From positions 17,002,640 to 17,066,639 of the forward strand of contig NC_049915.1 in NCBI RefSeq assembly GCF_001411555.2: DNA of 64,000 nucleotides. The letters are read 5' to 3'. Under the pieces are notes generated by a model that was not told where the DNA came from, made no database searches, and worked only from the letters and a program-made list of their open reading frames with translations. Source of the stretch: Juglans regia (taxonomy: Eukaryota; Streptophyta; Magnoliopsida; Fagales; Juglandaceae). Made by a program: the position numbers and the translations under genes. This document shows, piece after piece, positions 35,190 through 47,990 of this stretch (the first letter of the stretch is position 1; each line of letters opens with the position of its first letter).

Positions 35190-35595
35190 ACACCATAAAA
35201 GTAGTTCTGTGAGAGGTCAAGAATTTCCTGCTTGAAACAGTTGTAGAGAGCTCTTGGGAACTCCATTGAGTGGAAACTGTTATTATAAACATCAAATGTT
35301 GTGAGGTTCTTGAGATTCCAAATGAAGGGTGAGACTGTTCCATTGATGTTATAATCTCAAAAGAATAATTAGATGATAGAACCGTTGGAGCAAGTGATCT
35401 CATGCCAGTAACAATGAGAGGAGGAGTTTGTTGGAATCCAATGTCTAAGAGATTCTGGATTTCCCCAGAGTTTCTCAGGTTTAGTAGGATTTCTTGTTCT
35501 TGAGCACTGAGCTGAGAGTTTGCATGGCTCAGAAAGAAGGAAAAGGTACTGATGTAGAAAGAGAAATGGATAAAAATTAGAGTTGTTTTTATCAT
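35190..35595 (-). pseudogene. Truncated tandem copy of the HSL3-like gene
   Basis: The start at 35595 gives TLIFIHFSFYISTF and LSHANSQLSAQEQ, nearly identical to the N terminus of the intact receptor at 34648. A frameshift after LLNLR scrambles the frame. The expected residues reappear in another frame as FPRALYNC and EILDLSQNYFYG. Homology stops at about 35190, matching roughly position 34245 of the intact gene, so only the signal peptide, LRR cap and first LRR remain. It cannot encode a receptor. Confidence 0.9.
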
Positions 35596-35673
35596 TACAG
35601 GAGGTTGAGTTTCTTTGGCTCTGGCTCTTATCTGAACTCTGATCTCAACAATGAGCTAACCAACATATGAAAT

Positions 35674-36776
35674 TAGGGCTATAAATCCGGATACAGATCT
35701 GGATACCAGCCTTAACTAGATTCGTATCCAGGTTTTGAAAACCTAGCTGCCATCCGCCCAGGTAAACTCATGTGTATAACTGGATTTAAATCCGGATATC
35801 CAGATTTATTATTATTAGTTTTTTATTTTTCTTTTTTAAGAGAAAAAATCCTTTTAACACTTTTGGAATGTCCTTTTTTTTTTATAGGGCTTTATGTTTA
35901 TTATTTTTTTATATAATGAATATTTTTGTAGAAATTTTTTAAAGTTGCTCCGTTTGGATGTTGAGCTGAGTTGAGATGAGTTGAGTTTTTTATAAATAGA
36001 AGTGAGTTGAAATGATGGAGTGAGTTTTGTGGAGCCTAACTAAGATGAGTTTAGATGTGTTTGGATGTTAAGATGAGTTTAGATGTATTTATGAGAAGTT
36101 GAAAAATGTTGTGGGTCCCCACGTGGTAAAGAGATGTTGAGTTGAAAAAAGTTATGGATCTCACATGTAAAGAGGTTTTGAGTTGAGTGATGTTTAGTAA
36201 CTTAGGAGTTGTGTGTTTGGATGTTGGAATAGGTTCAAAACAAAACCCAACTGAAATTTCAAAGAATACCTCACTATCAAAATGCAACTAAAGCTATTAA
36301 ATTCACACAAAAACTTTACCTTGTGAATTTTGCAGCGGCAGCTGGGGGCTGAAGGCCTGGTTTTGCAGGGGTCGATTGGCATGAGTTGACTCAGATGACA
36401 CCGTTGGTTAATGATTAACAAGACTACTTGAATGAGCCCTTAGAGAGAGGGTGAGAGAGAGAAATGGAGAGAGGGTGAGAGAGAGAAATGGAGAGAGGGA
36501 GGGTTGAGTTTTGAGCAGGTGTCTTGGCATGGGAGAAAGCTTTATATAGAAAATTCAAAATTAGGAGGGAGCCGGACTTAATTTTTAACATTTTTGTTTA
36601 TTTTCTCTCAACACAGGTAAAGTTTTTGTTAGAATTTAATAGCTTCAAAATAAAGAAAAAAATAACCAGGTTATGGATTGATCGGATTAATAACCGGATC
36701 CATAATCAAATTCGGGCAACTATTCGGATTTCTGGGTTTTGGATAAAAAAAAATCCGATCTGGATGCAAACTCCTA
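35674..36776. mobile_element. hAT-like insertion in the duplicated promoter
   Basis: The element begins TAGGGCTATAAATCCGGATA and ends GATCTGGATGCAAACTCCTA, with inverted similarity (TAGGAGTTTGCATCCAGATC on the other strand). The intact paralogous promoter at about 34712-34735 is the unoccupied site: its ATATATGAAAATTCGAGAAAG corresponds to the two flanks joined. The flanking octamers (ATGAAAT and ATAAAAAC) are diverged copies. Inside are a MITE-like GTTGAGATGAG segment (35940-36215) and a GAGAGAGGGTGA minisatellite (36440-36502). It encodes no transposase. Confidence 0.65.
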
Positions 36777-36839
36777 GATAAAAACTTGAGAAAGATGAGA
36801 AAGAAACACAATAAATGGTGGGAGGTTCAAATGTCAATT

Positions 36840-37225
36840 TAGGTTAAGTTTGGATAGTGAGTTGAGATGAAAGTTAAAAATTGAATAAAATATTGTTAGA
36901 ATATTATTTTTTAATATTATTATTATTTTAAGATTTAAAAAAGTTGAATTGATTATTTTATTTTATGTGAGAATTTATAAAAATTATAATAATAAAATGA
37001 AATGAGATGAAATAGATTAAAAATTGAGATGGGTTGAGATGGTTTGTGAATAGTAGAATAAAAGTTGAATTATTTATTATATTTGGTATGAAAATTTAAG
37101 AAAGTTATTTTGGGATTTGAAAAAATTGAATTATTTATTATATTTTATGTAAAAATTTAAAAAAATTATAATGATAAGATGAAATGAATTGAGATGAATT
37201 AAGATGAATTTTGAATCCAAACATC
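36840..37225. repeat. MITE-like repeat (TTTGGATAGTGAGTTGAGATG family)
   Basis: Starts near AAGTTTGGATAGTGAGTTG and ends near TTTGAATCCAAACATCTCC, so the two ends are weakly inverted. A second copy, inverted and partial, lies at 37500-37670. The internal sequence is AT-rich with repeated TTGAATTATTTATTATATTT. Confidence 0.55.
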
Positions 37226-37229
37226 TCCT

Positions 37230-39035
37230 AAAAACTTGAAACTTAGCCAATGTGAATAAGGGAAGAAAGAGGAGGAAAAAGTACCCCAACCCCACTCGTG
37301 GAAGATACGGTAGTAGACTTGACTCGCTTTGGATGAGTGGAGTTTGTCGGTTTTTTCCGCACTTTCCCGTGAACTTCACGGCTACGATATCCAGTTCACC
37401 AACACCTTCATTCATTGGTTAGCCTCATCATTTTTTCCACTTCTGGTTTGTTTGTTTTCACACTAATCAGGTCTGGTTTATTTTGATATTCATCAATTTA
37501 TCTCATCTCATTTAATTATTACAATATTAAATTTTTATATAAAATAAATAATTAATTAATTTTTTAAAATTTTAAAATAAAAATAATATTAAAAAAATAT
37601 ATTCTAATAATATTTTATTCAATTTTTAACTTTTATTTTAACTACCCTCATCTTATCTACTAAACAAATCAGACTAATCAAGACCAATGCTTTCCACGAA
37701 CCACAACCCTCGTGAAATGGGTTGGAATTTGAAAAATCAAGATATGATTATTACACAAAAGATACAAATACAACTTGATGCTATCATGGCATTTTGAAAC
37801 TCTAGGATGAGCATACTACTGCTTAACCACCTAATTTAGGCCAGCCCTGTTGTGGACATCGGTAGCCAAATGGAAAAATTGAAAAATTAGTTTTTTATTA
37901 TATAAATATAATTATTTAAAAAAAACATTTAATTAAAATCATTTTGTAAAAAAATCAACTTTCCACGTTACAATCTCTTGTTGGTCAATGTGATTTCTGT
38001 CAATACCAAAGGATGGAAAAATTTACGAGGGTCCCATCTCCAATAAACGAATATCACATTAAGAGGGACGTTATGATAACACAAGCATCTAGATCAAAGT
38101 AGGCCATAGCACGAAGGTGTCTAGTCAGCGGCGCAATTAGAAATTCTATTTTGGGGCCCATATTGATCTATGCAATGACGACAATGCTTGCGTTTATGCT
38201 TACGTGTATGTATGTATATATATATACACACTTTATTGTTTATAATTATAAGAAAATACATTATAGACCTAATTTAATTTCATATTCCTTCAATTTAAAA
38301 GAAATATTTTTTGGATCCATTTTTTTCATACTTTCAAGAAGATCCAAGAATTTTTATATGGGATTAGAAGAAGATTTTCATATTTTTAAAATATTTTAAG
38401 AAGTTTTTAAATCTTTTAGGATCAATATTATTTTTTATCAAATTTTATTTGAATTTAAATAATAATGATTATGTTTTTCTTTGGGAGGTTAGCACAAGTA
38501 TTGGATTATGCATTCACATATTTGTATAAGAAAAAATCTATTCATCATCCATACATACCACACACCATACTTTTTTTTTTTTTAATTTTACCAAATGTAT
38601 AATATATAGATGATGAGTGGAAGAATTCAATAAGTTTAAGAATAATAATAATAATAATAATAAAAGACGGTGTGTGGTGTGTTGGGATAATGAGTAGCAA
38701 AACTCTTTACAAATTTAAAGATGTACTGTTTACTTTTCAAATCTTATTTTACTACTTTTTTCTCTCTCCACCCATCTCTCTCTCGACACCAACGAAAACA
38801 AACCATCTCTTAAAACATTTCTTTCTCCTTGCTCCCTCTCTCTACACCGGTGGAAAGAAATTCAAAAAAAAAATTTAGGAAAAAAATAAACTATAATAAA
38901 ATAATAATATTTAATTATTATTTGACTCAAAGACGGATAATCGAATGTAGAAATTTTTCATAATATACAAAATCAATTTTTAAAATATATGATTTTATAT
39001 ATACATATAGAAAAATCAATATTAGTGCACGCCAT
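37230..39035. other. AT-rich inserted DNA within the split promoter, no supported gene
   Basis: An open frame on the minus strand at 37131-37415 shows no recognised domain. Microsatellites (TA, AAT) occur near 38215 and 38640-38665. The stretch separates two promoter blocks that are adjacent in the intact paralogue. Confidence 0.4.
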
Positions 39036-39039
39036 GTCC

Positions 39040-39254
39040 ACCTCTGATGGAACGTCAAACTTCAAACAAAGGAAAATTAAAAGAACGTCACATCTGCAAA
39101 TTTTGCAAGGAAAGAGAATTCGTTGATCTATAATTGCAATTTTAGTCCAGCATCTTTGCTGAGATGATACGTTCTGTGGGGTTGGAATTTTCCATCCGTG
39201 CCAAGATTAGTAGATTCAATCATGTGTTTAGTTTCCTACGATCGAACTATCTAT
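39040..39254 (-). repeat. Detached distal promoter block of the HSL3 pseudogene
   Basis: Aligns with 34775-35045: CTTCAAA.AAAGGAAAATT, AAGAGAATTCGTTGA, GATGATAC, TTGGAATTTTCCATCC and TTTCCTACGA..GAACTAT. It is cut off at 39255 by a CACTA terminus. Confidence 0.8.
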
Positions 39255-39965
39255 CTCCCACTACAAGAAAATTGGGCTTTCTTAGCGCTCAAATTCGCCG
39301 GAAATGAGCTTCATAATCGCTGCTGTAGCTCAGATGCGGCGATCTATCAATCGCCGCACGATCGCCACAATCCTAAAGCCATTTCCGTTCAATATCGGCG
39401 AATTTTAAAAATCGCCGCAACTAACACTATTTCCGGCGATTAATTATTGCCACAAATGATATAAAACTGCGCCGGGAAAAAGGTTCCCGGTTCCAACACA
39501 ATCGCCGCGAAAGATTAATAGCGACGAAAGATGCCGTCACTATTACCCAATTAGTCGCCGCAAAACTAGTTATTATTAGTAGCGATATCATTCTGTCGCC
39601 GCAATCGTGCATTTTTGCGGCGAATTGTTTTGGCCGAAAATGTTTACCTGTTCGCTGCAAAAGTCAAGTCTCATTTGCGGCGAACCTTGTTTTCGTCGAT
39701 ATTAGTCTAATTGCAACGGAGCTGAATTCGCCGCAATAGAAAAAATATCGCCGCAAAAGGATAATTGGAACGATTTGAAAATGTCGCCGCGATAGATATC
39801 CTACCGTATGTCTCGCTATTGCGGTGCATAAGAGTCGCCGCAATAAGAAGCTCTTGCATCGATTAATTGATTCGCCGCTGTTTAGGTCATTCATACGCTC
39901 TTTCTCGGCACTGAAATTTCGCCGCAAATGCTCTCTTTTATTTATTTATTTTTTTCCGCTCTTCG
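39255..39965. mobile_element. CACTA terminus with TCGCCGCAA subterminal repeats
   Basis: CACTACAAGAAAATTGGGCT at 39255 is a canonical CACTA terminal repeat. The next 700 bp carry over a dozen copies of TCGCCGCAA-type units in both orientations (GCGGCGA and TTGCGGCGAA). Transposase genes of the class lie at 46-52.6 kb on the minus strand and probably belong to this element. No matching opposite terminus was found in the window. Confidence 0.8.
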
Positions 39966-40001
39966 CCTAGATACGTTTGTTCCATTTCATTTTCACACTT
40001 C

Positions 40002-40138
40002 CAGTTTATGTAATTAACACTATTTTTCTTATTATTTCAGGTAAGTCAAACAATATTACTTAAAACATCAATTTTAATTAATATTGTTTGACCAACCTGA
40101 AATAATAAGAAAAATAGTGTTGTTAACCACATAAACTG
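40002..40138. repeat. Long imperfect hairpin, about 57-bp arms
   Basis: The left arm, starting CAGTTTATGT and passing through TATTTTTCTTATTATTTCAG, is repeated inverted on the right with a few differences, around a loop of about 20 bases. It sits just inside the CACTA subterminal region. Confidence 0.8.
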
Positions 40139-40139
40139 C

Positions 40140-43100
40140 ACTTAATGTTGACTTCTAAAATAATATTGTCATATTAAACCCATGCCTTATGATAATAAAT
40201 AGTTAGAAACAGGAAACATAAAGGAAAATATTGAACTTTCATTATATATGCCTTCAGAACATGTAGGAACCTAATTTCCAAATCTTTGAGCACTATTTCC
40301 ATCTAAGATAATAAATTAATGACATTCAATTCATCCATTCAGGTGGGGAATTCACATTAATGTAATTATGGGCTATACACTGGGGTGGACCATTCGGAAC
40401 CCAAAACTTACGCCTTAGCTACTAAATATTGAGAATACATTGTTCAAATATAGGAACTGTGCTACTTCTTTATCTTTATAAATTATATCTAGTCGCTGTA
40501 AAGTAGCAAAATGGGACCTGGGCATGAAGGGTGGGCAGAATCATGGCTTACAAGATTGCATCAATGCCCTTATACTTGGCAGCCACAAGCTGAAATATTT
40601 CCATCTCAACAAACACCAACCTGACAAGTGGAAATAAAATGCATCAATACACACCATTATAACAGTTATATATAAAGGATTAGTTATAAATAACAAAACA
40701 TTCTATTTGTTTAAACCAACATAATGCAATCTACGAAAGCGTGTCACTAAGCAAATGAACAACAGATTATCCCAACACTTCCAATATCCAACACCCATAG
40801 AAACATGTTCGGTCTTATATAAAAAAGTACAACCATTCACTAATGATCCCATGTCAAACCATCCACCAGTCCCACTATCCCTCCACTTCTTTTGCCACTT
40901 TTATCAAAGCCAAATATATTGGTTGATGAGGCAAAAAAAGGCAACAATGCTTCAGATTTATACACAATCTGATATTAAGAATTTACCTGCTTTCATGGAC
41001 ATAATAATCAATTGAATTTCCAGCATACAACTTAGCAAGCCTAGCAAGAATAAAAAACAATGACTCCCCTCAAATACTACCAACGAGTTCAACTCAATCA
41101 TGATACATGACCACCATAGTATGAGAAATTCCAGCTTTACTCCTACCATGTCATACGATTGGGTGAAGAGAAACCACCTAAACTTATTGACCTGATGGGT
41201 CCTAAACAAATGCTAGGATGTATAAAAATTATTTCATCAAGATCAAAACCATATTATACAAAAATAAACTCCTAACACATATATAAAATCCTTAAGAACA
41301 TTATATGTGAATATCAAGACGATTGAATCTTGTTTCCATAACAAAAGATTTCACATTCACCAAATATATATCTGTTTTGACACTTTATGAGGAAAATACA
41401 CAAACTTCAATTAAGAAATTATCTGCTTTTATGTGCATAAACTTCAGCATAATTCTTGTCATTATAGTTTTGAGCAAGCCACAATTAGTAATCATGTCCA
41501 GCGAATAAGAAAAAAACAGTTAGGCTAGGGGAACCATAAACAAACTGAAAAGGCCGTATAGATATGAATTTTAAACTGATGAATGTATCAAATAGCACAG
41601 TTGCAACGACAGGTTAATAAATTACCCACTATGTTTGTACAAAAGTTCATTGGTACTCATCTCAGGCTTCACTCTGGATGCTGATATCTAATGGTGCCTT
41701 CATTGCATCACTTACTTATAGGATAAAGTTTTGTTTTACAACTCTAATCATTTGGTCTGGTGCTGCACTACGGATTCTAGTGTGTTCCTATGAGAGATAC
41801 ACACAGTACATCTATACATGATTAAGATAATGAGTGCACACTCTATGATGCATTTTATGTGAGGAAGACAATATATATAGATTAGTGAAACAATAGTCCA
41901 CCAAATTAATTTGAAAATTATTTAATTTTTTCTTTTCCTGTCAACTGCTGATCATTTTCATGCATGTGTTCCAAATGAAGAAATTTTGAGAACATAGAGA
42001 GCGATGTTAAAACTTAAATTAACAAGTAATTATCTAGTTAATGTTTTACCTTAGATTATGAGCTAAAATCCAGACAATAGCCAGTACAATAATGGTTGAA
42101 CACAGACCACAAAGATGAGAAGTTGAGGACGATGATCTATAACCATACACATGAAATATTACACATCTAGAGATCTCGGTCTGCATTGATGATCAAGGTG
42201 AGCATAGAGCATATGTTGATATGCATTTGATGAAAACAAGTGGAGCAATAGTTAAATACTCTGTTGAAGTGAAACCATATATGGGGTCCCTATCAGAATT
42301 ACAAACATAGTTATTGATTCTCCTGCACTGTCCAAATTGGGTCCACATCTTAGCATCACTCTAATTATAAAATTGGTATCTATACGTTGGACCAACTTGT
42401 TTAGATAAAGATTTAGACATCACATCAGGTGGCTATGATTCTCTGATCAATTACATGATTACTTATTCTAATGAATCAGTCCGGTTTGATATTATCTTCT
42501 TCCATCTTTTCCTCTCTCTCTCTCTCTCTCTTTTTTTTATTGTCTGAAGCATATGTATGTTTCGGCACACCTACACATGCGCGGATTAATTATGATCTTG
42601 AAACTTGGAGCTGGCAATTAATGATGAGGAAACTCAGAATAGATATATAAATCAGTACTAGTGCAATCGAATATATAGATAGTGTACTTCATATTAATAG
42701 ACATAAACTTACATACCATAACTTGTATTGCAGCAAAAATGGCGATGGTCTTGTATCTCCCTAGGAAAGCCTCTCACAAACTTCAATAACTGTAAGTTAA
42801 AACAGTAAAATTTCCAAATTAACATACATACAAATTTTAAAAGATCAGGACCGCATGCAACTGATCATGCTGGCCTGGTTAAATATTATCTTTTTCATCT
42901 GAGTATGAATTGCTCTTCAAACTGATTAGAGTTCTCTTAATTCGTTTAGTACTTTCTTTATATTTAATTAACAATAGAGATTAAGATGATGCAGAAATAA
43001 TTACTTCATATATATATATATTGATCACAACTTGTTTCCTGTTTTTGTTTTAACTTTTAGTTTCTTATTTTAGATGTTTCATTTATCTATAATCATTTCA

Positions 43101-46080
43101 CATTTTTTTATAGAAGGATGCCATAGATACCATTATGGTACTTTCTTCCTTCCACAGTAATATTATTGTTTAAAAGATTGATTTTTTCCTTTAGAACAAA
43201 TGAAGCAATATTAAAAATTACCAATTTTAATATTAACTAATCCGCACATCTCATCTGAATACAGCATCCCCTTCTCGGTTGATGACCTCTCGACTTCATA
43301 AGTAGAGAAGGATTTCTCAGATGTCAAACCATCAGATGAACTTCTTGAGAACCCAGCCTTCCAAGAAGTTTGGCCCAGTAAGGCTAAGGAAGCCCAAGCA
43401 TACTTCTCTTGTGTTTCATCATAGTATGTGCACATTTAGTTTCTCTGGTCATTGCAGTGGGGGTTGTAAATCCTTTATCCTTTTCTTTCATTGTCTCTCT
43501 TTTATTTTATCCTATTTTGGTGCCCCCATGTGAAATTATTTTTTCATTCATTTATTTTGGCATTGAAATTGTAAATTTGTTTTATATAGTTGAAAGGGGA
43601 GGTGATGATGTATCTCAGTTTTTTTGGTTGTGCGCATTATGTTGTAGATGGTTTTGTTTCTCTGCCATTGGGCAGATTTTTTTTTTTTTTTTAATTTTTT
43701 ATAGGGTGTTTAGGAGACTACTTTGGTGGCTGAGATATCTCTCTCCACCCAGATTTTCATTGTATGACAGGAACAAAATTTAATGAACAGAAATGCAAAG
43801 AATATGTGATTTATTTGGTAAGAAACCGAACAAGCATCAATATAATGGCAAATTAACCTTCCTAAGCCTTCAGCATTACATGTAGCAGCATCTATCATCA
43901 GAATGCAGCATATAATATAGGGTCTAAAACCTCTTCCATTGTACACAGATCAAGCCAAGAGGAAACATCTTATATATATATATGAAGTTTAAATTATGAT
44001 ACCAAGAAAAAACTGAATTGATAGCCAGAATTGATCTTCTAGTGTGATCTGCTACACTCATTTCTAACGGTCACGTTAGTTCTTATTTAGTAAATAAGAA
44101 GGGGGAGTGAATTTAATGAGATATCATCATTTGATGAATGAAATGAAATGTAACATCACAGCACTTCAAAGTGTGTCATTAGATCATAAAATATGCATGA
44201 AGAAAAACTTGCATATGTCTTACTAAATCAATTAGCCTGTGTATAATTGAAAAAATAAGCATCCTAGTAAATCTGATTATTTTAAAACACTAGGTAGACC
44301 TCTTTTTAAACTATCAGATTTCAAGCTATGGTAGGTTCCAAGTATCCTTTTCTCATAAAACATCCAAGTAAATCAAGCCAAATCTGAACCACACCCATCA
44401 ATATTGAACAACCCATTCTAGCTAAACAATCATCCATGGATGCTCTGAGAAGAATGTGCCCAATCATAATAGATGTTGAATTAGCTTGTCATGTAACAAC
44501 ACAACAACATCTGCAAATGGCACTCCAACCTAAGAGGATTTAAATTCATATAACAGTGCCCAAGTATTCAAATAACTCACCTGCTAACTAACCATAAGGA
44601 GAACAGCAAGCTCAGCAATTTGGTTGCCAATTTCAGTGGACGATGCCAAGTATATATCCAAGCAACAATTTCCTACCATAATTACAACAAGGCATGAAAT
44701 TATTTTAATAATCGGTGAGCACTTGACCTACTAGAAGAAATAAGTATACTCTCCATTCTACTACTTAATATAGGCAAGAAAAAAATATATTCTCAAACCT
44801 TAGATACCCTGCTCCTAACGGAATGAATAAGCATTAACCCTAACCATAGAAGAATTGAAGATTGCCAACAAAGTATGTGCCTTCTTAATAGATTGAGAAA
44901 AACTATATTGAAGATATAGATTGTGTAAAAAATAAACGATGACAAAGAAATAAGAACTGTTCTTTCTGAAATTGCAAAAACAGCGTGTCGAGAATACCCA
45001 TTATGACAATCTGAGCGGAACCGCTATGTGGAATCAAATGGTTGAAGTTATGTCCAGTTTAAGGCCTATTTGGTTTTAAAAAAAGTTAAGGTTCTTGTTC
45101 ATAATGGAAAAAACTATCAATGAATCTCATAAAGACTAACCATTACCTCAACATTGAACATTACTACATAAATATTTCTCACTCAGTTAATGAACACTTA
45201 ACTGAATATAAGTGTTTAAGGTTACATGTTCAAAATTTAAACTTCTTATTTATTTGATAGTCCTAGCCATTTTTCTACCGTAAATTTAAGGTGAAAAACA
45301 AAAGAATCACCTAAGAATTTTGTGGGAACTATCAACACACTGGGTTAGGAAGACTTTGATAGAACAGTGATAATTTCCTGACTCTTCGTAGGTATTTTGT
45401 ATTCTGCTTGTAGAAAATACTCTCTACATGTACATTAATCATGAAATGAAGGGACCGAGTATGATGGATGTACCTGACTTGTGCACAGCAGTAAAAATCT
45501 TTTCCTCAAACCTGATGGCTATTTTCCTGAGTTCCTGTTAACCTTCTTGACTAGAAATGGGTAGATGCCTCTTCAATGTATCCATTCTACCAACATAAGA
45601 CTTCCTTATGTGGAGCATGGTATCTACAAAAGAGAACACATAAGGTTGTAAACACACCTGAACATGCATCCATATAATCAATGGAAAACACTGGAAAAAA
45701 AAATGCTACATCTCTTTCACTATTCACTAAACCTGCAAAGAATTGTCTTTCACCGTGCTGCAATTCTTCCATGGCCACAACATACCGGTCCTTACCCAAC
45801 ACCCTCTAGCTAATTGGAACAACCCATTGAACATCTAACCAAACGTCCACACAGTAAATACCCAAAAAATTCCCTCAACTACCCAATGAGGGAATTAATG
45901 CAAAAGTAGACAACCTTCCTCTTCACTATGTAGATCTAAATATGTGGACTTCTGAAAAAATATATATATATATATATATATATATGGTTATATATATATA
46001 TATTGGCCACCCACTATCCCCCACCACCAAAAAGTTTCCAAAATACACAAAAAGCCCTTCCCATGGGTTTTGAAGGTAGC
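40140..46080. other. Stretch without a supported gene; isolated exon-like islands
   Basis: Mostly AT-rich, with microsatellites at 42515-42540 (CT) and 45959-46004 (TA). On the minus strand, isolated blocks with splice-like borders occur near 45720-45800 (KDRYVVAMEELQHGERQFF), 44590-44665, 43230-43435 and 42722-42785. None except possibly the last (see separate entry) is recognised, and they do not assemble into one gene. They could be exons captured by the CACTA element. Confidence 0.35.
42722..42785 (-). pseudogene. Possible NRT1/PTR-family (NPF) exon scrap
   Basis: One frame reads EAFLGRYKTIAIFAAIQVM after a stop codon. It resembles the conserved ADA.LGR..TI.IF segment of plant NPF transporters. 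The block lies between an AG and a GTATGTAAG donor-like site. It is too short to be certain and no neighbouring NPF exons are visible. Confidence 0.3.
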
Positions 46081-46081
46081 T

Positions 46082-46117
46082 CACTGAGTCTCTCCACAAG
46101 AGTGGAGAGACTCAGTG
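46082..46117. repeat. Perfect 16-bp hairpin
   Basis: CACTGAGTCTCTCCAC is followed after four bases by its exact reverse complement. It lies just downstream of the TNPA-like coding remnant, next to a TA microsatellite. Confidence 0.85.
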
Positions 46118-46119
46118 TT

Positions 46120-47990
46120 AGACGGGAAATTTTGGAAGAATGCCCTCAACATCTTATCTGTTTCATTTTGCCTCTCACGAAGTGCGCGCACTTCATCCCT
46201 CATTTCGTCAAGTTGCGTCTTGTAGTTCAAGGCATCTTTCTTGTAGTTCTCGGCATCTTTCTTGTAGGTGTCGACATCTTTCTTGTGTTGTTCAATTAAG
46301 GCTTGGTACTCTTTTTCTCATTCACGGTCACGTTGTCTTGTCGACTCCGGGATGACCATCTCCCCTAACCCCCGGGCATATGCTGGTCTATGCCCAAGTA
46401 CCTCCCTAAACACACTCGATGCTGCGTCATCGGTGCGTCGTTCAGGCTCTAGATCATCCAGTTTGTCAACCATCTTTTTCTGCATTTTTTAACAATTTCC
46501 TTATAAAATTGTTAAGTCCTTTAATGCCTCATTAATTTTTCACTTTCAAATATAACCTAATTGAACCTTTATGCTTTTGTGTAGGAAATATTCTAACATA
46601 AAAGATCGTACTCACATAGTTGTCTTCGGTGGCTGAGGTGACAAATTTACCATTCTTCTTCGACCAATGAGTCTTTTTATAAAACTCCACCAAAGTCGCA
46701 TTCGTCGCCCGCTACAAGTGTGGAATTTGTATAGTTAGCTATGATCAATCGGAAACATGAGTAAAAGGAAATCAGGCCTTTGTGACCATATAGATTACGA
46801 CATAAATCAATTGACAGATTATACCTTCTCCTTCAGTATCCTAACAAAGGATTTGCGGCCTACTGTGTGGTTATTAGTTTGCTTCTTTCTATTTTCCTAA
46901 TTTTGTCTTGAGATTTTCTATCATTAAAACCCAATGTTAGCCAACACAAAATGCATAATAAGATAGCAAAATCTTGACTTATTGTTGATATATATTTTTT
47001 ATGTTGCATATACAATATATACCTTGAAGTCTTCGCTTCCCCACCTCGCACACAGCTTATTCCAGACTATCGGGTCGACCATGCTACCCCCAGAAGCCAA
47101 TGCTTCTTCGTGAGTTTTGTATGATAAATATTTGCGTTGTAGTTCGTGATGGAATGCATTGAACAGCTTACGTAGCTGTTTTGTGACCGTCAATCTATGA
47201 TTTGCCAACTCCCAATCCAACACGAAGTCACCCTACAAGAATGAACATAATGTTAACTGAAGCCCGCATTTTATTCTACCCCCACTTCCGTACCCCCAAA
47301 TTGAAATAACAACTGTCTTACCCAAACACGTTCAATCAACTCGTCCTTTTGAGCCTGCGGCACGTCGGTCCATCTACCATAACTCATGTCACAATGTTGT
47401 TTAACTATTTGCATTATCCGTGTCGTGAACATGGATGCGTTCTCACAACACAGTGCCGACTCGCCGTCATTAATCTTCAGAGGCACTTTTCCATACTTTC
47501 TCAACTTCTCGAACTCAATGCACTTAGTAGGCCCATGCCTACATTTGGGCTGTTCCTGGGTAGCTGTAGGCACTATGGGGGCGAGTATATCTGTATTTCA
47601 AGAAAGTCAAAAAATTGACTATTTTTTCAGGTCTTCATTAATATTTGGTGTTTACAAATATATGGTTCAAACAACAATAATTATTGAAATGACACGCAAA
47701 AGACGACCATACCGATATCTTCTCTGTTTGGTTCAGGTTCTCTCACGGGTGAGGATTCTCTATTGGCATGGGGTGGGGGCTGAGGAATGGGACATGGAGG
47801 CTCCCATGGATGACTAGGAGGCTGCGTCGAGTCATCTGAGCCAGAGTGATCTGCATCTGAACTTGAACTATGGTAGGAATTGATACTAACTCCTCGGGGT
47901 CGATTGGCTCTGGTTAGTATGGGACAAATCGTTTGGCCCGAATACCTCGTCCAACACCTTTTCCTTGGATGCTCTCTCCCCTTGCATCAC
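46120..47990 (-). pseudogene. TNPA-like transposase (Transposase_24) of CACTA element
   Basis: Exon-like blocks on the minus strand, in order. A proline-rich N-terminal part (47990-47700, with HPWEPPCPIPQPPPH). A block at 47573-47271 with RIMQIVKQHCDMSYGRW and DELIERVW. A block at 47223-47020 with LDWELANHRLTVTKQLRKLF and NKLCARWGSEDFK. A short one at 46715-46625 with FYKKTHWSKKNGKFV. A C-terminal coiled coil at 46490-46130 with LGHRPAYARGLGEMV and repeated YKKDA heptads. The order and motifs match the En/Spm DNA-binding accessory protein family. An in-frame TGA interrupts the coiled coil just after RQRDRE, consistent with a CGA-to-TGA change. It lies downstream of TNP2 on the same strand, the usual CACTA arrangement. 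Confidence 0.75.

Noticed and set aside
37131..37415. Minus-strand 94-codon frame starting MNEGVGELDIVAVKFTG.
   Set aside because: No recognised family, no splice partner, and it overlaps a MITE-like end, so it is not called as a gene.
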